Assembly (NCBI RefSeq): GCF_030272615.1
Contig: NC_081406.1
Coordinates: 165,091,521-165,155,520, forward strand
Source: Cryptomeria japonica
Taxonomy: Eukaryota; Streptophyta; Pinopsida; Cupressales; Cupressaceae
DNA length: 64,000 nucleotides
Reading direction: 5' to 3'
The notes under the pieces were generated by a model. It was not told the DNA's origin. It did no database searches and saw only the letters and a list, made by a program, of their open reading frames with translations. Shown here one piece after another: positions 35,801-47,899 of this stretch (position 1 is the stretch's first letter; each line of letters begins with the position of its first letter). The translations under genes were made by a program, and so were the position numbers.

Positions 35801-37677
35801 AAAATAATAAAATCGAGACTTTACAAAAATCCACAAAAAATATATGAATAGAGATGCCCAGAAACAAGGAATACTTGGATATAAACACAATAAAATATCT
35901 CAAACTATAGATCAAGATTTAATCAAATATCTTCACAAGAGTTTTCACAGATTCATGAAGGGCATACACAAGAAATACCAAATACCCATTTCCAGCAACT
36001 ATACAAAACCCAAATAATATAAAGTTTTTCCCAAATATTTCCTTTCAACAATAATAAAACTATAGCATATAATATTATTTCAGCCCAATACCCAAAACAA
36101 TGCAGACACAATGCATACATGAAGAAGCCATTGAAACCAAAATACAAAGTGGAGAACTCCAACTTGCAATTTTGAAGTAATGGATTGAAGTTGAAGACGA
36201 GCTCCCACAAGCCAAACCAAATCCAATCCAAGCTCCAGCCAAAAAACAAGAAAGAAGAAATCCAAAGACAAGAAGAAAACTTGCTGGAGAAAACTTTTCC
36301 AGAGGAGAGCCAACCCCGAAAACCTCATGGGAAAGAAAATAAAAAGACAAACATTAACTAAAAACCTTAGCCTCAATCTCGGCCAATCAAAATATTCCAA
36401 TCTATAATATATTTTACCAACCCCACCATATAATATAATTTTACCTCCCTTTTCAAATTCAACCAATAAGAAAAGAGGGTAGGTAAAATAAATATAAATC
36501 ATGCTTTTACAATTTGGTGGGAATGTTTTATTATTTTATTCTAAAATGTATTTATGCAACCCACTTAATATAAAAGTCAAACTAATAAATAAAACATGAG
36601 CCACAATTAAATAAATCAAATGGGGAAATTAAATTAAATAAACCCAAAGGCTCATAAATGAATTAAAAAACCAATTAAATATTAACTACCAAATAAATAT
36701 TAAACCATAGACGATTAAATAAATAAATAAACAAACAATTAAATAACAATAAAAGGTCAAGTCACAAATAAATATAAAACCACAACATAAACTAAACAAT
36801 AAATATTAAATCATCATTAAAATAAATAAATATTAAATATCAAGTAATTAAATACCCAAGAGGGGCAAGAATAAATTAAATTAAACATTAGAAAATCAAA
36901 TAATCAAATCGCTATTAATCAAAATAATTAAAATAAGCATTATTAACTATTTAATCTCGCATCAATAACCAATCAGCCTTAACATAAAAGGATTAACCAG
37001 CCAATACTAACATACTCACAACACAAAAGAAACCTAGCTTACTAACTGACATGGTGACTTGAGCCAAGCACTGATGACTCACAGTGAACAACTTAGACCT
37101 AGAGTATGTGAGGAGAAATTGTGTCAACTCCGATCCACATACCATTGGGATTTAAAGACACGCTTAGACCTGTGGAGCCAGGTGGAGTCGATGTCTGGTA
37201 CCTGCAAATCCTGCATCCACAAAGCAATGATACGATATATGCATATATATATTATAACAGGCAAGGGTTAGAGAATCACAACACATCCCACTCGCAATGA
37301 GTGATGTGGAATTGTCTCTATCCCAAAGACAGTCATACAACAATCAAACACACCATAAGATCAACTCATCATAGATAATCATTAAATATGGTCAGTACAT
37401 AAAAACATCATTAAGTGCATGATTAGTATAATTCATAATTATAGTAAGGCATGTAAAATCTATCAACACTTATTCTCATCAAATCACATGATCAATATAA
37501 TCTTTCAATAGTCAATCACATAATAAGTATATAATGTCTAATAAATCACACAATCAATAACGATAGTATCAACATCATATAAATAATCTGGAATAGCATA
37601 TGCCCAATAATGTCTATCATGCATGAATTAAAAGTCAACTCTAGTCAAAACAGGTCAAGTCGAGGGTGGACCCTACA
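32817..37677. mobile_element. Element C: 4.86-kb LTR-like block, probable solo LTR
   Basis: The block starts TGTAATGCCCACC and ends GGACCCTACA (TG...CA). It is flanked by an exact 5-bp duplication GGTGG (32812-32816 and 37678-37682). Removing it rejoins a repeated Gly-rich gag segment of element B, so the edges are secure. Inside I find no gag or pol frame, no duplicated ends that would be an LTR pair, and no PBS. It contains a minisatellite (35464-35765) and an AT-rich zone (36,540-36,960). A very long solo LTR is the simplest reading; a large retrotransposon derivative (LARD) is the alternative. Orientation is not determined. Confidence 0.75.
35464..35765. repeat. Minisatellite in element C
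   Basis: About a dozen imperfect units of roughly 19-27 bp built on GTTTCTGCCGAAAA with a GACAGACAGA or AAGACAAT spacer. All six-frame ORFs here (for example 35411-35737 minus, 35445-35666 plus) are products of the repeat, giving peptides such as 'AEKTDRVSAEK', and are not genes. Confidence 0.88.
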
Positions 37678-37682
37678 GGTGG

Positions 37683-37970
37683 TGGCACTAGTTCTCTTGG
37701 AGGTGTCAGTGGAGGTGGTGGCACATCTAGCCCACTCTGCCTCCTCCACTTGCTAATCCTATCTTGAACACTATCTTACAAAACATGAGGTAGTTGTAGT
37801 TGTAGCTCACAAACCTGGCCTCCACTTCTGGTCAGTCATCTAAGCTTGCATATTGTAGAAAGATTCCCTTTGACATCACTATCCTAAACACCATCCTTCC
37901 TCCCACATCTGAATCGTTGAATCTCGATAGGATCTATGGTTATGGGGACCCTAATGTGCACATTAATTCT
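37683..37970 (+). pseudogene. Element B gag, middle piece
   Basis: It opens with a second copy of the Gly-rich repeat ('GGTSSLGGVSGGGGTS'), then 'FDITILNTILPPTSESLNLD' and 'RIYGYGDPNVHINS', the start of the capsid domain. The frame is cut by the insertion of element A at ATTCT (37966-37970) and resumes at 50490. Confidence 0.65.
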
Positions 37971-38588
37971 TGTGTGCGGTAAAAAATGACGATGATAAAC
38001 TATTGTAAAACCACAAATATCTAACCACAATAAACACTAGTTCTACAACCAAGCATTCACCATACACTAATGAGGATACCTAAGAACTGTGCAAATCAAC
38101 AAATGAAACAATATTACCATTCACATTCCAAGTAGGGTTTCAATCTCCCTTGATCTTGTTTGATATGTTTGATATATTAATTAGGTTTGATAATGATGAG
38201 AGAATCCTCTTATATAGAAGATGCTTTAGAAAATTGAGGAATAAGATTAAGAGCTGAAAGAAATAAATGGTTGGCTAGGATTAAAGGGTAGGTAGAAGAA
38301 ATAATAAATAATGAAGGGGCTAGGTAGAGGAAAATTAAGAGATAAATGACATGTGTCATAGAGGAAAAATCTAATGAATTAATTAAATAAATAAAGATTT
38401 ATTTAATTAATAGAGGAATTGGGACCAATTAAATAAATTAAAATATTTATTCAATTCAGAGAGAAAGGTAATTTAAATAAATAAAAATATTTATTTAAAT
38501 GAGGAAAAGGGCTAGAAGAGACTAAATGAGGTAATTAATTAAATAAAAATATCTATTTAATTAAATAGGACAATTTTAGGTGTCCGCA
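37971..38588 (-). repeat. Left (3') LTR of element A
   Basis: 618 bp, TGTGTGCGG...GGTGTCCGCA, matching 49761-50489 with indels, including about 110 bp missing here. It contains four successive AT-rich palindromes at 38376-38567. Confidence 0.82.
38376..38567. repeat. Series of AT-rich palindromes in the LTR
   Basis: Four hairpin-capable units follow one another, each of the form (A)ATTAAATAAAT...ATTTATTTAAT(T), around 38377-38411, 38426-38456, 38469-38500 and 38533-38567, separated by purine-rich spacers such as GAGGAAAAGG. The same series is present in the other LTR (50270-50466). Confidence 0.75.
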
Positions 38589-39750
38589 TTTTGCCCCTCT
38601 TTGAGACAATGGAACCTATCCCATTGGCTCAAAGAAGACAAGATAAACTAATACCAAGTTGCCCCAAGATGGGAATAATATGCCACCTCAAGTGATTGGA
38701 TGGAAAATTTGAAAGAATTGCAGACAATCTCTCGATAAGAAAGAAAGGCTAGAAATACCAACAAAGTAGGGTGACAAGGTCACTCGGGAAAAAGAGACTG
38801 ACCTGGGATAAGAAGACTAACATGAGAGACTAGGGCTAAGTAGCCTATACGTACAGGCCATAGGGAAAACAATCTCATTTGCATCCACAACATTCAAGAG
38901 ATCAAAGCACCTAGAGTTTAGAGAGCAGTCAACAGAGCAGGAGAGATGGCAGAGAGGATTCATAGATTTGATCGCATCTGATGGATCTAGTGGCCAAATA
39001 ACATAGGTGAGTTGGTATGTACCTTGATCTTGCGTTTTATGTTTTTGCATTTATTACTTCATTTAATGCATTTTAGAGTAGTTTAGAAAAGGCGAGAAAG
39101 CAGTATTTTAGGGTTTGAACATGTCTAGGTTAGGTTTGTCCACGTTTGCGATGAATAGGTGTGTCTAGGTCGGCTTAGGGTGCATCAAGGTATGAGCACA
39201 TTTATGTAGGAAAGTGTCATGTTTGTGCTTAAGAAAGCATGTCTATGTAGTCACAACATGTTTGGGTAGGGTAAAAGTATGCCAGCATAGCAGAAATGTG
39301 TCTATGTCTAAGATAGACAAAAATTGATAGTTATGTGATGAACATATGCTATCAATTGGATAAGCTGCTGCGAGGATTCACTCAAATAGGTACCTTAAGG
39401 AAGACGAATTGAAAATTAGGCTAGAATTGAAAATTATATGATAAACATATTTGCCAATTGGATAAGCTGTTGAGATGATTCACTCAAACAAGTTCTGTAA
39501 AAAGGTAGGTTTGCTAAGCTGAATACAGGATAAGTCATTGACTCGATAAAATCTAGTGAGTGCTCTAGCAAAAATAGGATCAAGTACAATGTGATAAACA
39601 TATGCACTGATAGGATACAACACCATGTGATAAACATAAGAACTAGGATAGGAGTAGCACTATGTGATGAACATGAGTACCACTAGGATTGACATGATTG
39701 GTTTGACTGGATGCATGAGTACTTACCCTTGCTAAAGTCATGAGGGATAT
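38589..39750. other. Element A 3' untranslated region / leader of PMD frame
   Basis: It starts with the polypurine tract next to the LTR. No coding frame is recognised. Between 39,330 and 39,680 a motif ATGTGATAAACATA(T/A)G recurs about five times, and TTGGATAAGCTG(C/T)TG...GATTCACTCAAA occurs twice. These repeats lie just upstream of the plus-strand PMD frame. Confidence 0.5.
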
Positions 39751-39754
39751 TCTC

Positions 39755-41070
39755 ATTGACTAAGCGGTTATGACCAAAGTTGACCTTCGAAGGGCATGCT
39801 GATATTGACGTGGTGGGTTTGAGAATTGTGCTAGATATGCCAGAGATTAGGATGAACACAAAATTGTTGACTGCTCTTGCAGAGAGATGGCACTCAGAGA
39901 CATGCATGTTTCATTTGCTGACTGGTGAGATGTCAATCACATTAGAGGATGTCTATAGGATACTACGGGTGCCGATCCATAGAGATCTCGTAGTATATGA
40001 CTAGGAGTGAGACAGGGATGAACTCATACAAGTTTTTGTAGAACTAGATCTAGAGTTGAGACTAGGACATTTGAGTTGGGAGGTTATGTACTCCAACGAA
40101 CGAAGACTAGAAGTGGTGGTGGGAGGATTGATCTATGGGTTCTTATATCCCGACACAGCGACACAGGATCTTGCTATCAAATGGGGGAGGACACTGGAGA
40201 TTCTTCTCACTGAGAGGAGATCACATGGGGGCCTTACATTCTAGCTCACGTATACCATGAGTTGCACTATTTTGTTTACCTCAATGGCTGTGGGTTAGGG
40301 TGTGGAGTGACATTACTGTAGGCATGGGCTTATGAGACATTGCTATGATGAGGCTCATATATTTCAGATTTCGAGGACACTGATAGTCATATGTGCACTT
40401 GTATAGCATGATCACTTCCTAGCCACAAATTGGGAAGGTAGAGTACTGGTGGTGGGTGATAGATGACATTGATAGTGTGATATGGAGGCCCTATCTCGAC
40501 AACAAGGCCTAGGAGGAGGATGATAGGGAGTTATCGTATTATTTTCAGAGTAGATATTTGATAGGGAAGACACCATAAATTCTTGATAGAAATTTTATTT
40601 AGAGTTTGTAGGTAGTTTGGTAGACAACAATGGATGCCACAAGGCTCAGAAGAGTTTGCATGCACTATTAGAGAGTAGGTCCGTTGGGGGCTGATTTTGT
40701 CATATGATGCAGCAGTCACCTAGTTCTAGGAGATGGTACCTATGCCTTGGAACATTTTTCCAGATATAATTGATTCAAAGATGGATGATGAGTACAAAGC
40801 ATATTTTTAGGCACATCCATTTCTGCGACTTATAGATCTTGGAGAGCCCATACCTATAGAGGAGGAGGATGAAGATGATGATGGAGGTGGTCGACGAAGG
40901 AGGCAGAGGAGAGAAGGGGCGAGGAGGATTGTTCAGGGGAGAGGAGGACAAAGGGATGGAGGGAGGGTAGAGGGAGCACAAGGTGGAGAGGGAGGTAAAC
41001 CATCGAGGCCACCCAAAGGGAGAGGAGGACAACCATTGCAGGTTCCATGTCAAGGACAAGGACAAAGTTA
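39755..41070 (+). pseudogene. Plant mobile domain (PMD) antisense frame in element A
   Basis: Plus-strand translation contains 'LLTALAERWHSETCMFHL', 'GEMSITLEDVYRILRVPI' (open 39780-40004), 'LIYGFLYPDTATQDLAIKW' (40056-40244) and, one frame over, 'ILAHVYHELHYFVYLNGCG' and 'AWAYETLL'. This is the aminotransferase-like plant mobile domain, known both in host proteins (MAIN/MAIL family) and in Tat-type gypsy retrotransposons, where it is encoded antisense downstream of integrase. The tail (40,855-41,070) is an acidic block followed by Arg/Gly-rich repeats ('GGGRRRRQRREGARRIVQGR'). Several stops and a frameshift show decay. Its role in the retrotransposon is unknown. Confidence 0.83.
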
Positions 41071-41486
41071 GATTGGAGAAAGGCAGGTAAAGGTACATGT
41101 ACCAGCTAGATAGGTTCAAGGTGGATGGGGATAGGATGCTCCACAACAAAGAGAGTAGGCCAAGGGAGCCTGGGGCGGTGAGGAGGAGGAGGATGAGTTG
41201 CTTATGTTACAAGAGCTCACATAGGGCCAGGCCAATGAGATGCAAGAATTTATTTCTCTTTACTTTTTTTTATTTTTTAATTTTTTTGTGTCACAAGGTG
41301 CCTGTTTGCCAGGTTTTCACCAAGTAATGATTTTTTTTTCTTTTTATAATTTTTTTGTATTTTTTGACATTTTTTAATTTTTAAAAAAAAATTTCATTAT
41401 TTTTTTATTTTTGACATTGGGATACTCTAAAAAAATGTGTAAAACCTATGAAGGTGCATGTTGTTGATAGAATCCTCCAAAGGTTC

Positions 41487-41720
41487 TCAATATAGTGTTG
41501 AGAGCTGATATGTACCTAATCCATAGACTGTTGTGATGACGTAAGGGCCAAGCCAATTTGGTTCAAACTTACCCTTCTCTTCTCTATCTTGCTGATTTTT
41601 AGGATTTTCTCTTAGCACTAATTCCCCCACCTCAAATTTTTGGGCTTTTACCTTATGATTGTAGCTACAACATTCCTTGATTGAATGATGTATTTCTCTA
41701 TTGATTGTCTTCCTTGATGA
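41487..41720 (-). pseudogene. C-terminal tail of gypsy integrase
   Basis: Minus-strand 'NHKVKAQKFEVGELVLREN' followed by 'KGKFEPNWLGPYVITTVYGL' and 'GTYQLS'. This is the conserved 'F..GDLVL......GK..P.W.GPY.V' module that closes plant gypsy integrases. The catalytic DDE core should lie upstream but is absent; protease-linker sequence adjoins instead, so a large deletion removed RT-RH-INT core. Confidence 0.82.
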
Positions 41721-42739
41721 AGGAACTAAGGTAGAATTACTAATGTGTGAACTATGTAGGCCCATATGTGTGTCACCTAAACAAGTTTGGGCATCCTTGA
41801 TAACAAAGTCCCCCAAGGAAGTTCCATTAAAAGTCCATTGATGTAATGTATCACCAAAAGGGGATGGATGTGTGGAACAAGTGGATGAGTGATGAAGGCT
41901 TATGATTGTGAAAATAAGTGAAAGTAGCATGGCATGATGGAGACTTAGGATCAACATGTATACCTTTTTACTTGAAATTTTAAAACTTTTCCCCTAGTTA
42001 TTTTCGTAGTAGGGGAGATCAACTCTTGTTGTTTTTTCTTCATAGGATTTTCATCCTTGACTTTGATTTTTGCAGAGTCCAATAGCTTTTGATTTTTATT
42101 TGGACTAAAGGACATCCTTATTTTTGACTTTTAGATTTTTCTTTTCAAAGCTTGATTTTTGATCCCCAATAAGTAAGGGCTTTTGCAATTCTTGTTGATC
42201 CAAGTCTACGAGCGAAGTGGAAATGGAATGAGTAGATGAAATGGTAAGGGCATATGAGTTCTCAAGAGGGTTGGTGATATATTCAATAGATTCTTCGTTG
42301 GAACCACTTCTAAGACTATTGATATCAACAATTGCTTGACCCACAAAAGGAGATTTGCATTTAGACTTATTAGCCACAACACTAGGTGGTTTATATCCAA
42401 TTCCTTGATATTGCAAATTGTTTTTAAGTTGTTCCTATCGAATCAATGTCTTAGGAGATAGTGGGAGTTGATCAACGTGAAAGATATACTCACCACATCC
42501 CATGTCTTTAACCTTGAATTTTTTGTTGAGCTTTCCTTGTTTTGATGTAGAAGATTTTAATGATTCAAGATCTAGATATGATGATAAAGGAATAGCTTCC
42601 CGATTGATTGAAACTATTATTTCTATTCTTGGTCATAGGTTGTTGCAATATATAAATGGATTTGGATCACCTTTTATTGTTACTTAAACTCTATTGTAAG
42701 GAAATTTGATACATTGATGATATGTTGATGGTACTTCTC

Positions 42740-43672
42740 TCATTTCATACATTTGTGGATGTCCCAAGAGTATGGTATATATGTGAGTTCTAAATTAAGT
42801 ACTTGACAAACCACATCCTTCATGACTGGCCCAACTCTCAGAGGTAAGGTGAGTATTCCCATGGATGAGCATTCTTCATCATCATATGCTTTAATGGTGA
42901 TATTATTTTTTGAATTTATAGTTTGTTTAAAGTATCCCAATTGTTTAATAGTATTCAATGCACAAATGTTCAGACCTGCTTCTCCATCTATCAAGACTCA
43001 TTTGATATGGCTTTTATGGAGAAAGGCTTCAATATGAAGAGGTACATTATGTGGTTGGCATATGGAAACATCATCGGTTTATGTGAATGTGAGGAAATGT
43101 GGAGTGGGAATATATCCCACTGTGGCTTGAAAATGTTCCACGTTCAAATCAATGGGTACAGAGGTTTCTCTCAAGGTTTTGTCAAGAATAACATAATGTG
43201 AAGGGGATATACACAAAAGCTCAAGGATGGAAATGATGGCGAGTGTCTTCCCTAACTGGTCTACAAGGTCATACTTATTTTTGGTAGATGATGAGGTTGT
43301 GGTTCTGGATAGAACACCTTGCAAGGTGAATTTACCTTGATGGGTCATGACATTACATTCAAAGGTTTCGTCATTAGATGGTGAAGAGGATGGTCCAATT
43401 CCTTTTAAAACAACTTTACTCCATCGGATAGAACCTTCAAGAGTTTTGTCCTTTATGATAATGGCGGAAACATAATTGTCCATTGAAATATGGTTAATGA
43501 TGGAATCATAATCATAGGACATCTCAACATAGTTATCTTGATTATCTACTTTGGATTTTCCTTTATCATGATTACGAAACGGTTCCTTAAACATCACATG
43601 TTCCTCATTGGAGGCATGACCATCAAATTCTATGTTACCTTTGTCAATACAATCTTGTATAACATTCTTCAA
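42740..43672 (-). pseudogene. Gypsy protease region of element A
   Basis: The piece 42740-42994 reads 'IDGEAGLNICALNTIKQLGY', where the retropepsin Asp-(Thr/Ser)-Gly box is replaced by Asp-Gly-Glu, then 'TIKAYDDEECSSMGILTLPL' and 'VGPVMKDVVCQVL', the flap and core strands. The upstream piece 43079-43672 is the linker between gag and protease. The changed active-site triad plus a frame break between pieces indicate an inactive enzyme. Confidence 0.75.
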
Positions 43673-43864
43673 TCTATGAGAATTGCCAGTTGTATGTCTT
43701 TTTCTCTTGTGATACTCACAATACTTATCATCATTTCACTATGCAGGTTTTACTTTTGGTTCATAAGGTGGATTATCAAGTATTGTTATAAGCTTGTTTG
43801 CAACCAATTTATTAATTGTTGTCTCAATTGGCTCTCCCAATGGAGTGTATTTATTTTGAGGATT

Positions 43865-45165
43865 TCATGGCCTTTGGGTGTTCACTTGATTGTTCAAATT
43901 GGATGAACTTGCACCGGGGAAAGTCATTTTTGGTTTTACAAAATTTTCATCTACTACCCCATCATCGACTGTGTTCTTTTTCTTGTTCCAAAAGTGGAGA
44001 TTTTCTTTTCCATTTGATTCCTCTTTATTATCCTTGAATAGTTTAATGGTGCCTTGTTCAATAAGGACTTTCTCAATTGCCAATCCCTTTTCTATGACTT
44101 CCTTAAAGGTAGACAAACAAGTTTTTCTTAATTCATATCCAATACCCTTACTGACATTTTGAGTGAATATTTCTACCATTTGTTTTTATGGGATATCACA
44201 AGAGCATCGACTAAAAAGACATCTCCATTTCTATAAGAATGAAGCAAAAGACTCCCCATTTTTTTGTTTAGTATTGCACAAAGTAGTCATTGACACATCT
44301 GTTTCAATATTGTATGAAATCTTTTGCTAGATCACTCCATGACTTGATTCCAAGTGAGTGTTGGGAGAACCATTCCATAGCTTGTACACCTAAGCTTTGT
44401 GGGAACAATATCATCAAGTATGTTTCTTCGTTGGCTACCTCAATACATGTGGTAAAAATTCTCTTATGTGTTCCTTAGGATTTCCTTTGCCTCTATACTT
44501 ATCAAATCTTGGTGTCATAAAATTTGGAGGAAATGGAGGCATTGAAACACTTCTATCAAATGGATAAGGACATATATATTTCATTGTATACTCTTATTTT
44601 GGTTTATTCATGTCTGCCATTTATTTTTGCAAATCCTTGATTTGTTGTTGCAAGTCATTCTTGGGTGGTGTCTTTTCTCTTTGAGTTAGTCCCATGCTCG
44701 AGCCACTGGGTGGAGGACGATGGATATGACGCATGTATGGATGGTATTGATCATAGATGTGTTCATGTGGAGGAGGAATATAGTTGTAGATAGCTTATGC
44801 ACCGCTTGATATGGTATTGTAATGAGGAGCACTAGGTCTATGTCGATACATGTCATGACCATGAGGATAGGAGGTATCATAAGAATGATCTTGGATATTG
44901 CTCCCAAATCCTTCATGGGGTTTCCTTGTGTCATGGATGTTCCCTTCAGTATAATTGTATGCATTGGTATGATCTCGGGTATTATCATGAGCATGTGTAC
45001 TATCATTTCTTCTCCATGAGAGAGGATGATTGTGAGGTTGTTCATGAGAGTTCCTAGCAAAGTTGGTGTGAGTATGGGTGTTGGGAACTTCTAGTTTTTA
45101 AAATAAGCATGAAGGTGACTCAAGCATGAAATATTCTCTCCTATTGCCACCATTATGTCCTCTAG
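43865..45165 (-). pseudogene. Gag capsid region of element A
   Basis: On the minus strand, 'MPPFPPNFMTPRFDKYRG', 'GNPKEHIREFFTTCIEVA' and 'LFPQSLGVQAMEWFSQ' (about 44,550-44,330) match the retrotransposon gag capsid. 'QMVEIFTQNVSKGIGYEL' and 'FKEVIEKGLAIEKVL' (44179-43865) are its C-terminal helices. Upstream, 44,680-45,060 is a His/Asp/Tyr-rich linker. Frameshifts separate the pieces. Confidence 0.78.
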
Positions 45166-45183
45166 GATTTTTATTTATTTGAA

Positions 45184-46214
45184 GGGTGAGTTCACAATAA
45201 TGGTTCCCACTTTCAACCACAAAAGAAAAACACGATGGTGAGAAAATTTTTTTGGAGGGTGTTCGTACGAACTACCCTTTGGAGTTTGATCAAACCCCTC
45301 ACTTCGCTCGAACCCACCCTTTTGTTCAAACCCCATTTAATAGCTGTTTTGTTTATTTTTAATTATATTTAGGGGTTTCATTCGACCCCCCTTCATTCAA
45401 ATCCCCCTTCGTTTGTACCCCTTTTTCTACACTCCTCTGAAACTTTCTACAGTTTTTTGTAGATTTTTGGCCTTCAAACCTCTAGTTAAAGGTTCAAATG
45501 AAAAAATATTGACAACCCAAAAACATAGGATGATAGTTCTTGGAGAAAGCTTTCCAACGACTATAGTTTTATTACATTATGAGTTTATAACGATCTTGTT
45601 TTTTACATTTTATGAAATATTAGTTTTTCAACGAACATGAACTTCTCTGTTCAACCCATTGGGAAAAATAGTAAACTAACCCAAAAAAATTATGAAAAAT
45701 ATCTATGCCCTACATATTGATGTCTTCTTTCTAACAAAAAAAATGGAATTTCGATATATATAGAACAAGTTATGTGTTACGTCATACACCTATGTTTGAA
45801 TTATAACTAGTTAGACTTCAAAACTTAATAAAATGAAAAATATTCAGCATATCACTATCAAACCAACTTCATACCCTGGATATTGATGTTACAAACCAAA
45901 ATTTGAAAGAATTAAGTTTTTATCAGTTATAGGAAAAAGTTATGCATTTTGGGAGGCACATCACTCTTGAAAAATATTGTTTGTTGTAAAAAACTACTTT
46001 TTGAGAGATGGAAAATTTTAAAAATATTCTTCAATTTTTAAAACAAATATATTTAGAATCTACAGACAAAATGTTACAAATCACTAATTTACATCATATT
46101 CAAATTCTTAATATTTAAAATTTATAGGTGTCAGAAGGTGAAGATTATTTTAAAAATGTTCATCTTAGTGTCAAAGTTGGCAAAAAAGTGGGAACAATTA
46201 TTGTGAGTTCACCC
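45184..46214. mobile_element. Non-autonomous DNA transposon with GGGT termini, copy 2
   Basis: The ends form an inverted repeat: AGGGTGAGTTCACAATAATG on the left against AGGGTGAACTCACAATAATT reverse-complemented on the right, 28 of 31 positions matching through CCCACTTT. Flanks TGAA at 45180-45183 and 46215-46218 suggest a 4-bp duplication (or GA, 2 bp, if A is part of the terminus). It is inserted in the gag region of element A and has no transposase frame. Its right half resembles copy 1 at 28476-29403. Confidence 0.78.
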
Positions 46215-46246
46215 TGAACCACTTGATTAGGATCCTCTTCTAAAAT

Positions 46247-46525
46247 TTATGACACATCAAAATCATGATGTACCTTCATTCCATTTTGTGCCATTATTTT
46301 AAAGAAGTATTGTCTATCTCTTCTCATGATTTCCTCAATCGATCTATTGAATCTTGGTTTAATGGTAGTCTCTTCAATGTTTGCAGCAGTGATAGATGAA
46401 TTGTCATTATTATTGTTGTTCTCATCATCATTGTCTGGCATATTACTGTGACTTTCCAATGGGCTGTAAAATTCATCTCCATCAAACTCATAGGTACTCA
46501 TGTTGAGAGATCTTAGAGCTTCCAT
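46247..46525 (-). pseudogene. N-terminal gag piece of element A
   Basis: 92 codons: 'MEALRSLNMSTYEFDGDEFY', an Asp/Asn-rich run, then 'NRSIEEIMRRDRQYFFKIMA'. It lies directly upstream (in element orientation) of the DNA transposon and of the capsid region, which makes it the likely gag start. No independent domain recognised. Confidence 0.55.
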
Positions 46526-47894
46526 GGCTTCTCTTATAGACCTTTAGGAATGGCTTTCAACCATGAACTAAACCTTGGCTAAAATGAATTATGGAAGAAA
46601 ATGTGAAGACTATGGAAGACCAAGAAGGAATATGAGATGGGATGAATCTAGGGTTGTCTTGTAATGTCCAAAACTATAATTCTAAGATATGTGTGATCTA
46701 AAGTAAGATGTGGCTTCCAAAGAGATGATATATCTCTTGATGAGGTAAGTTGACCTTGAGTAAAGAAGACTAAGTGGGAACCTAAGATGATAGATTTGAT
46801 ACGTGAACCACCTAATGGTATGTTGCAGTAGGTTTGCAATAGAGAAGTAGAACCACAAAGCCACCTTTTGACCCTAGTTTGGAAAACGTGTATGAGGGAT
46901 TGCAAATGAAGGCAAATGGACAAATATGTGACCAAGAATAGTTGACTGAAAAAAATGATGAAGCCCTATAGGAAATGCCTTAGAAGCCCTTCAAATCTCA
47001 AAACCTAAGAACGCTTTCTCTTCTCAACTTTTTGGAACTTTTCTTCTCTGAAACACAAACGTGGATCTTTTCTACACAAACGTCATTTCCCAAAACATAC
47101 GTAGTTTTAGGCAACATAGACGCGGTTTAATTTCACAGACGTGGTTCTATAAGTCATAGATGTAATTTTAACTATTGTTTTTGACAATGTTGATTCTTTG
47201 ATACACAGATGCGTTTTTGCTCCGCACAAACGTGATTTCCTAACACAGACACACTTTTAACTATCACAAACATGATTTTGAGAAAATTTCCTGAATCTGT
47301 CCAAATGTGTAATTGTTGAATGTGACCAAATCTTGATGTTGAATGTCTTGTGGCAAGAAAACACAACAAACAATGAAGACATAATGTCTGAAGGTGTTTT
47401 TCTTCCAGAATGTTTTGTGTATGTTCAAATTATTTCCACTGGTATAAAAGAAATTGAAGACACTTGAAAACATACACAACCTAGGCTGGAAAGAGAAACC
47501 ATTCAATGGGGCCCACACGACATAGAAATATTTCAAATAAATGGTAAGCTAGAGATTCTGGTAATACTAGCTCCCACACCATGACACTCACTTCTTGGGC
47601 ATATTATATTCTCTTACCTCAAAAGCCTAAAGATGAAATGAGGGATTCCTGTCTCAACATGAAAGGGTACATGAAGGGTATCTACGAGGTATGACCCGCA
47701 CTCCCTGAACCACCAAATATAAGGATTTTTGGCCTCTAAAAGAAAATGTGTTTTGTGGGGGAACTTTTATGGTCCTTAGTGTCTACCCATGCAATGGCAA
47801 CTCATTAAAGTACCCACTCCTAATCCCCCAAAAGGATTTTTAATGCATCCAACACAAGTGTGGATACTAGGGAGAACCATCAATGTAGATACAT
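46526..47894. other. Element A 5' untranslated leader, left part
   Basis: Non-coding leader between the gag start and the inserted solo copia LTR. Strings like ACACA(A/G)ACG(T/C) recur between 47,050 and 47,280 (CACAAACGT, CACAGACGTG, CATAGACGCGG), giving a loose direct-repeat pattern that reappears at 49,320-49,620 on the other side of the solo LTR. Otherwise nothing is recognised. Confidence 0.5.
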
Positions 47895-47899
47895 GTCAC

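Noticed and set aside
36075-36502. Overlapping hydrophobic minus ORFs (91-140 codons)
   Set aside because: Inside the LTR-like block C; low-complexity Phe/Leu composition, two frames overlap equally, no domain.
38376-38567. AT-rich palindromes considered as a CRISPR-like or origin structure
   Set aside because: They lie within a defined LTR pair of a plant retrotransposon, with no unique spacers or replication genes.
40775-41149. 124-codon minus ORF
   Set aside because: Antisense of the acidic/Arg-Gly-rich tail of the PMD frame; Pro/Ser/Leu composition reflects the other strand.
43490-43906. 138-codon hydrophobic plus ORF resembling a membrane protein
   Set aside because: Antisense to gag-protease linker of element A; hydrophobicity comes from reading an acidic/Asn-rich frame backwards.
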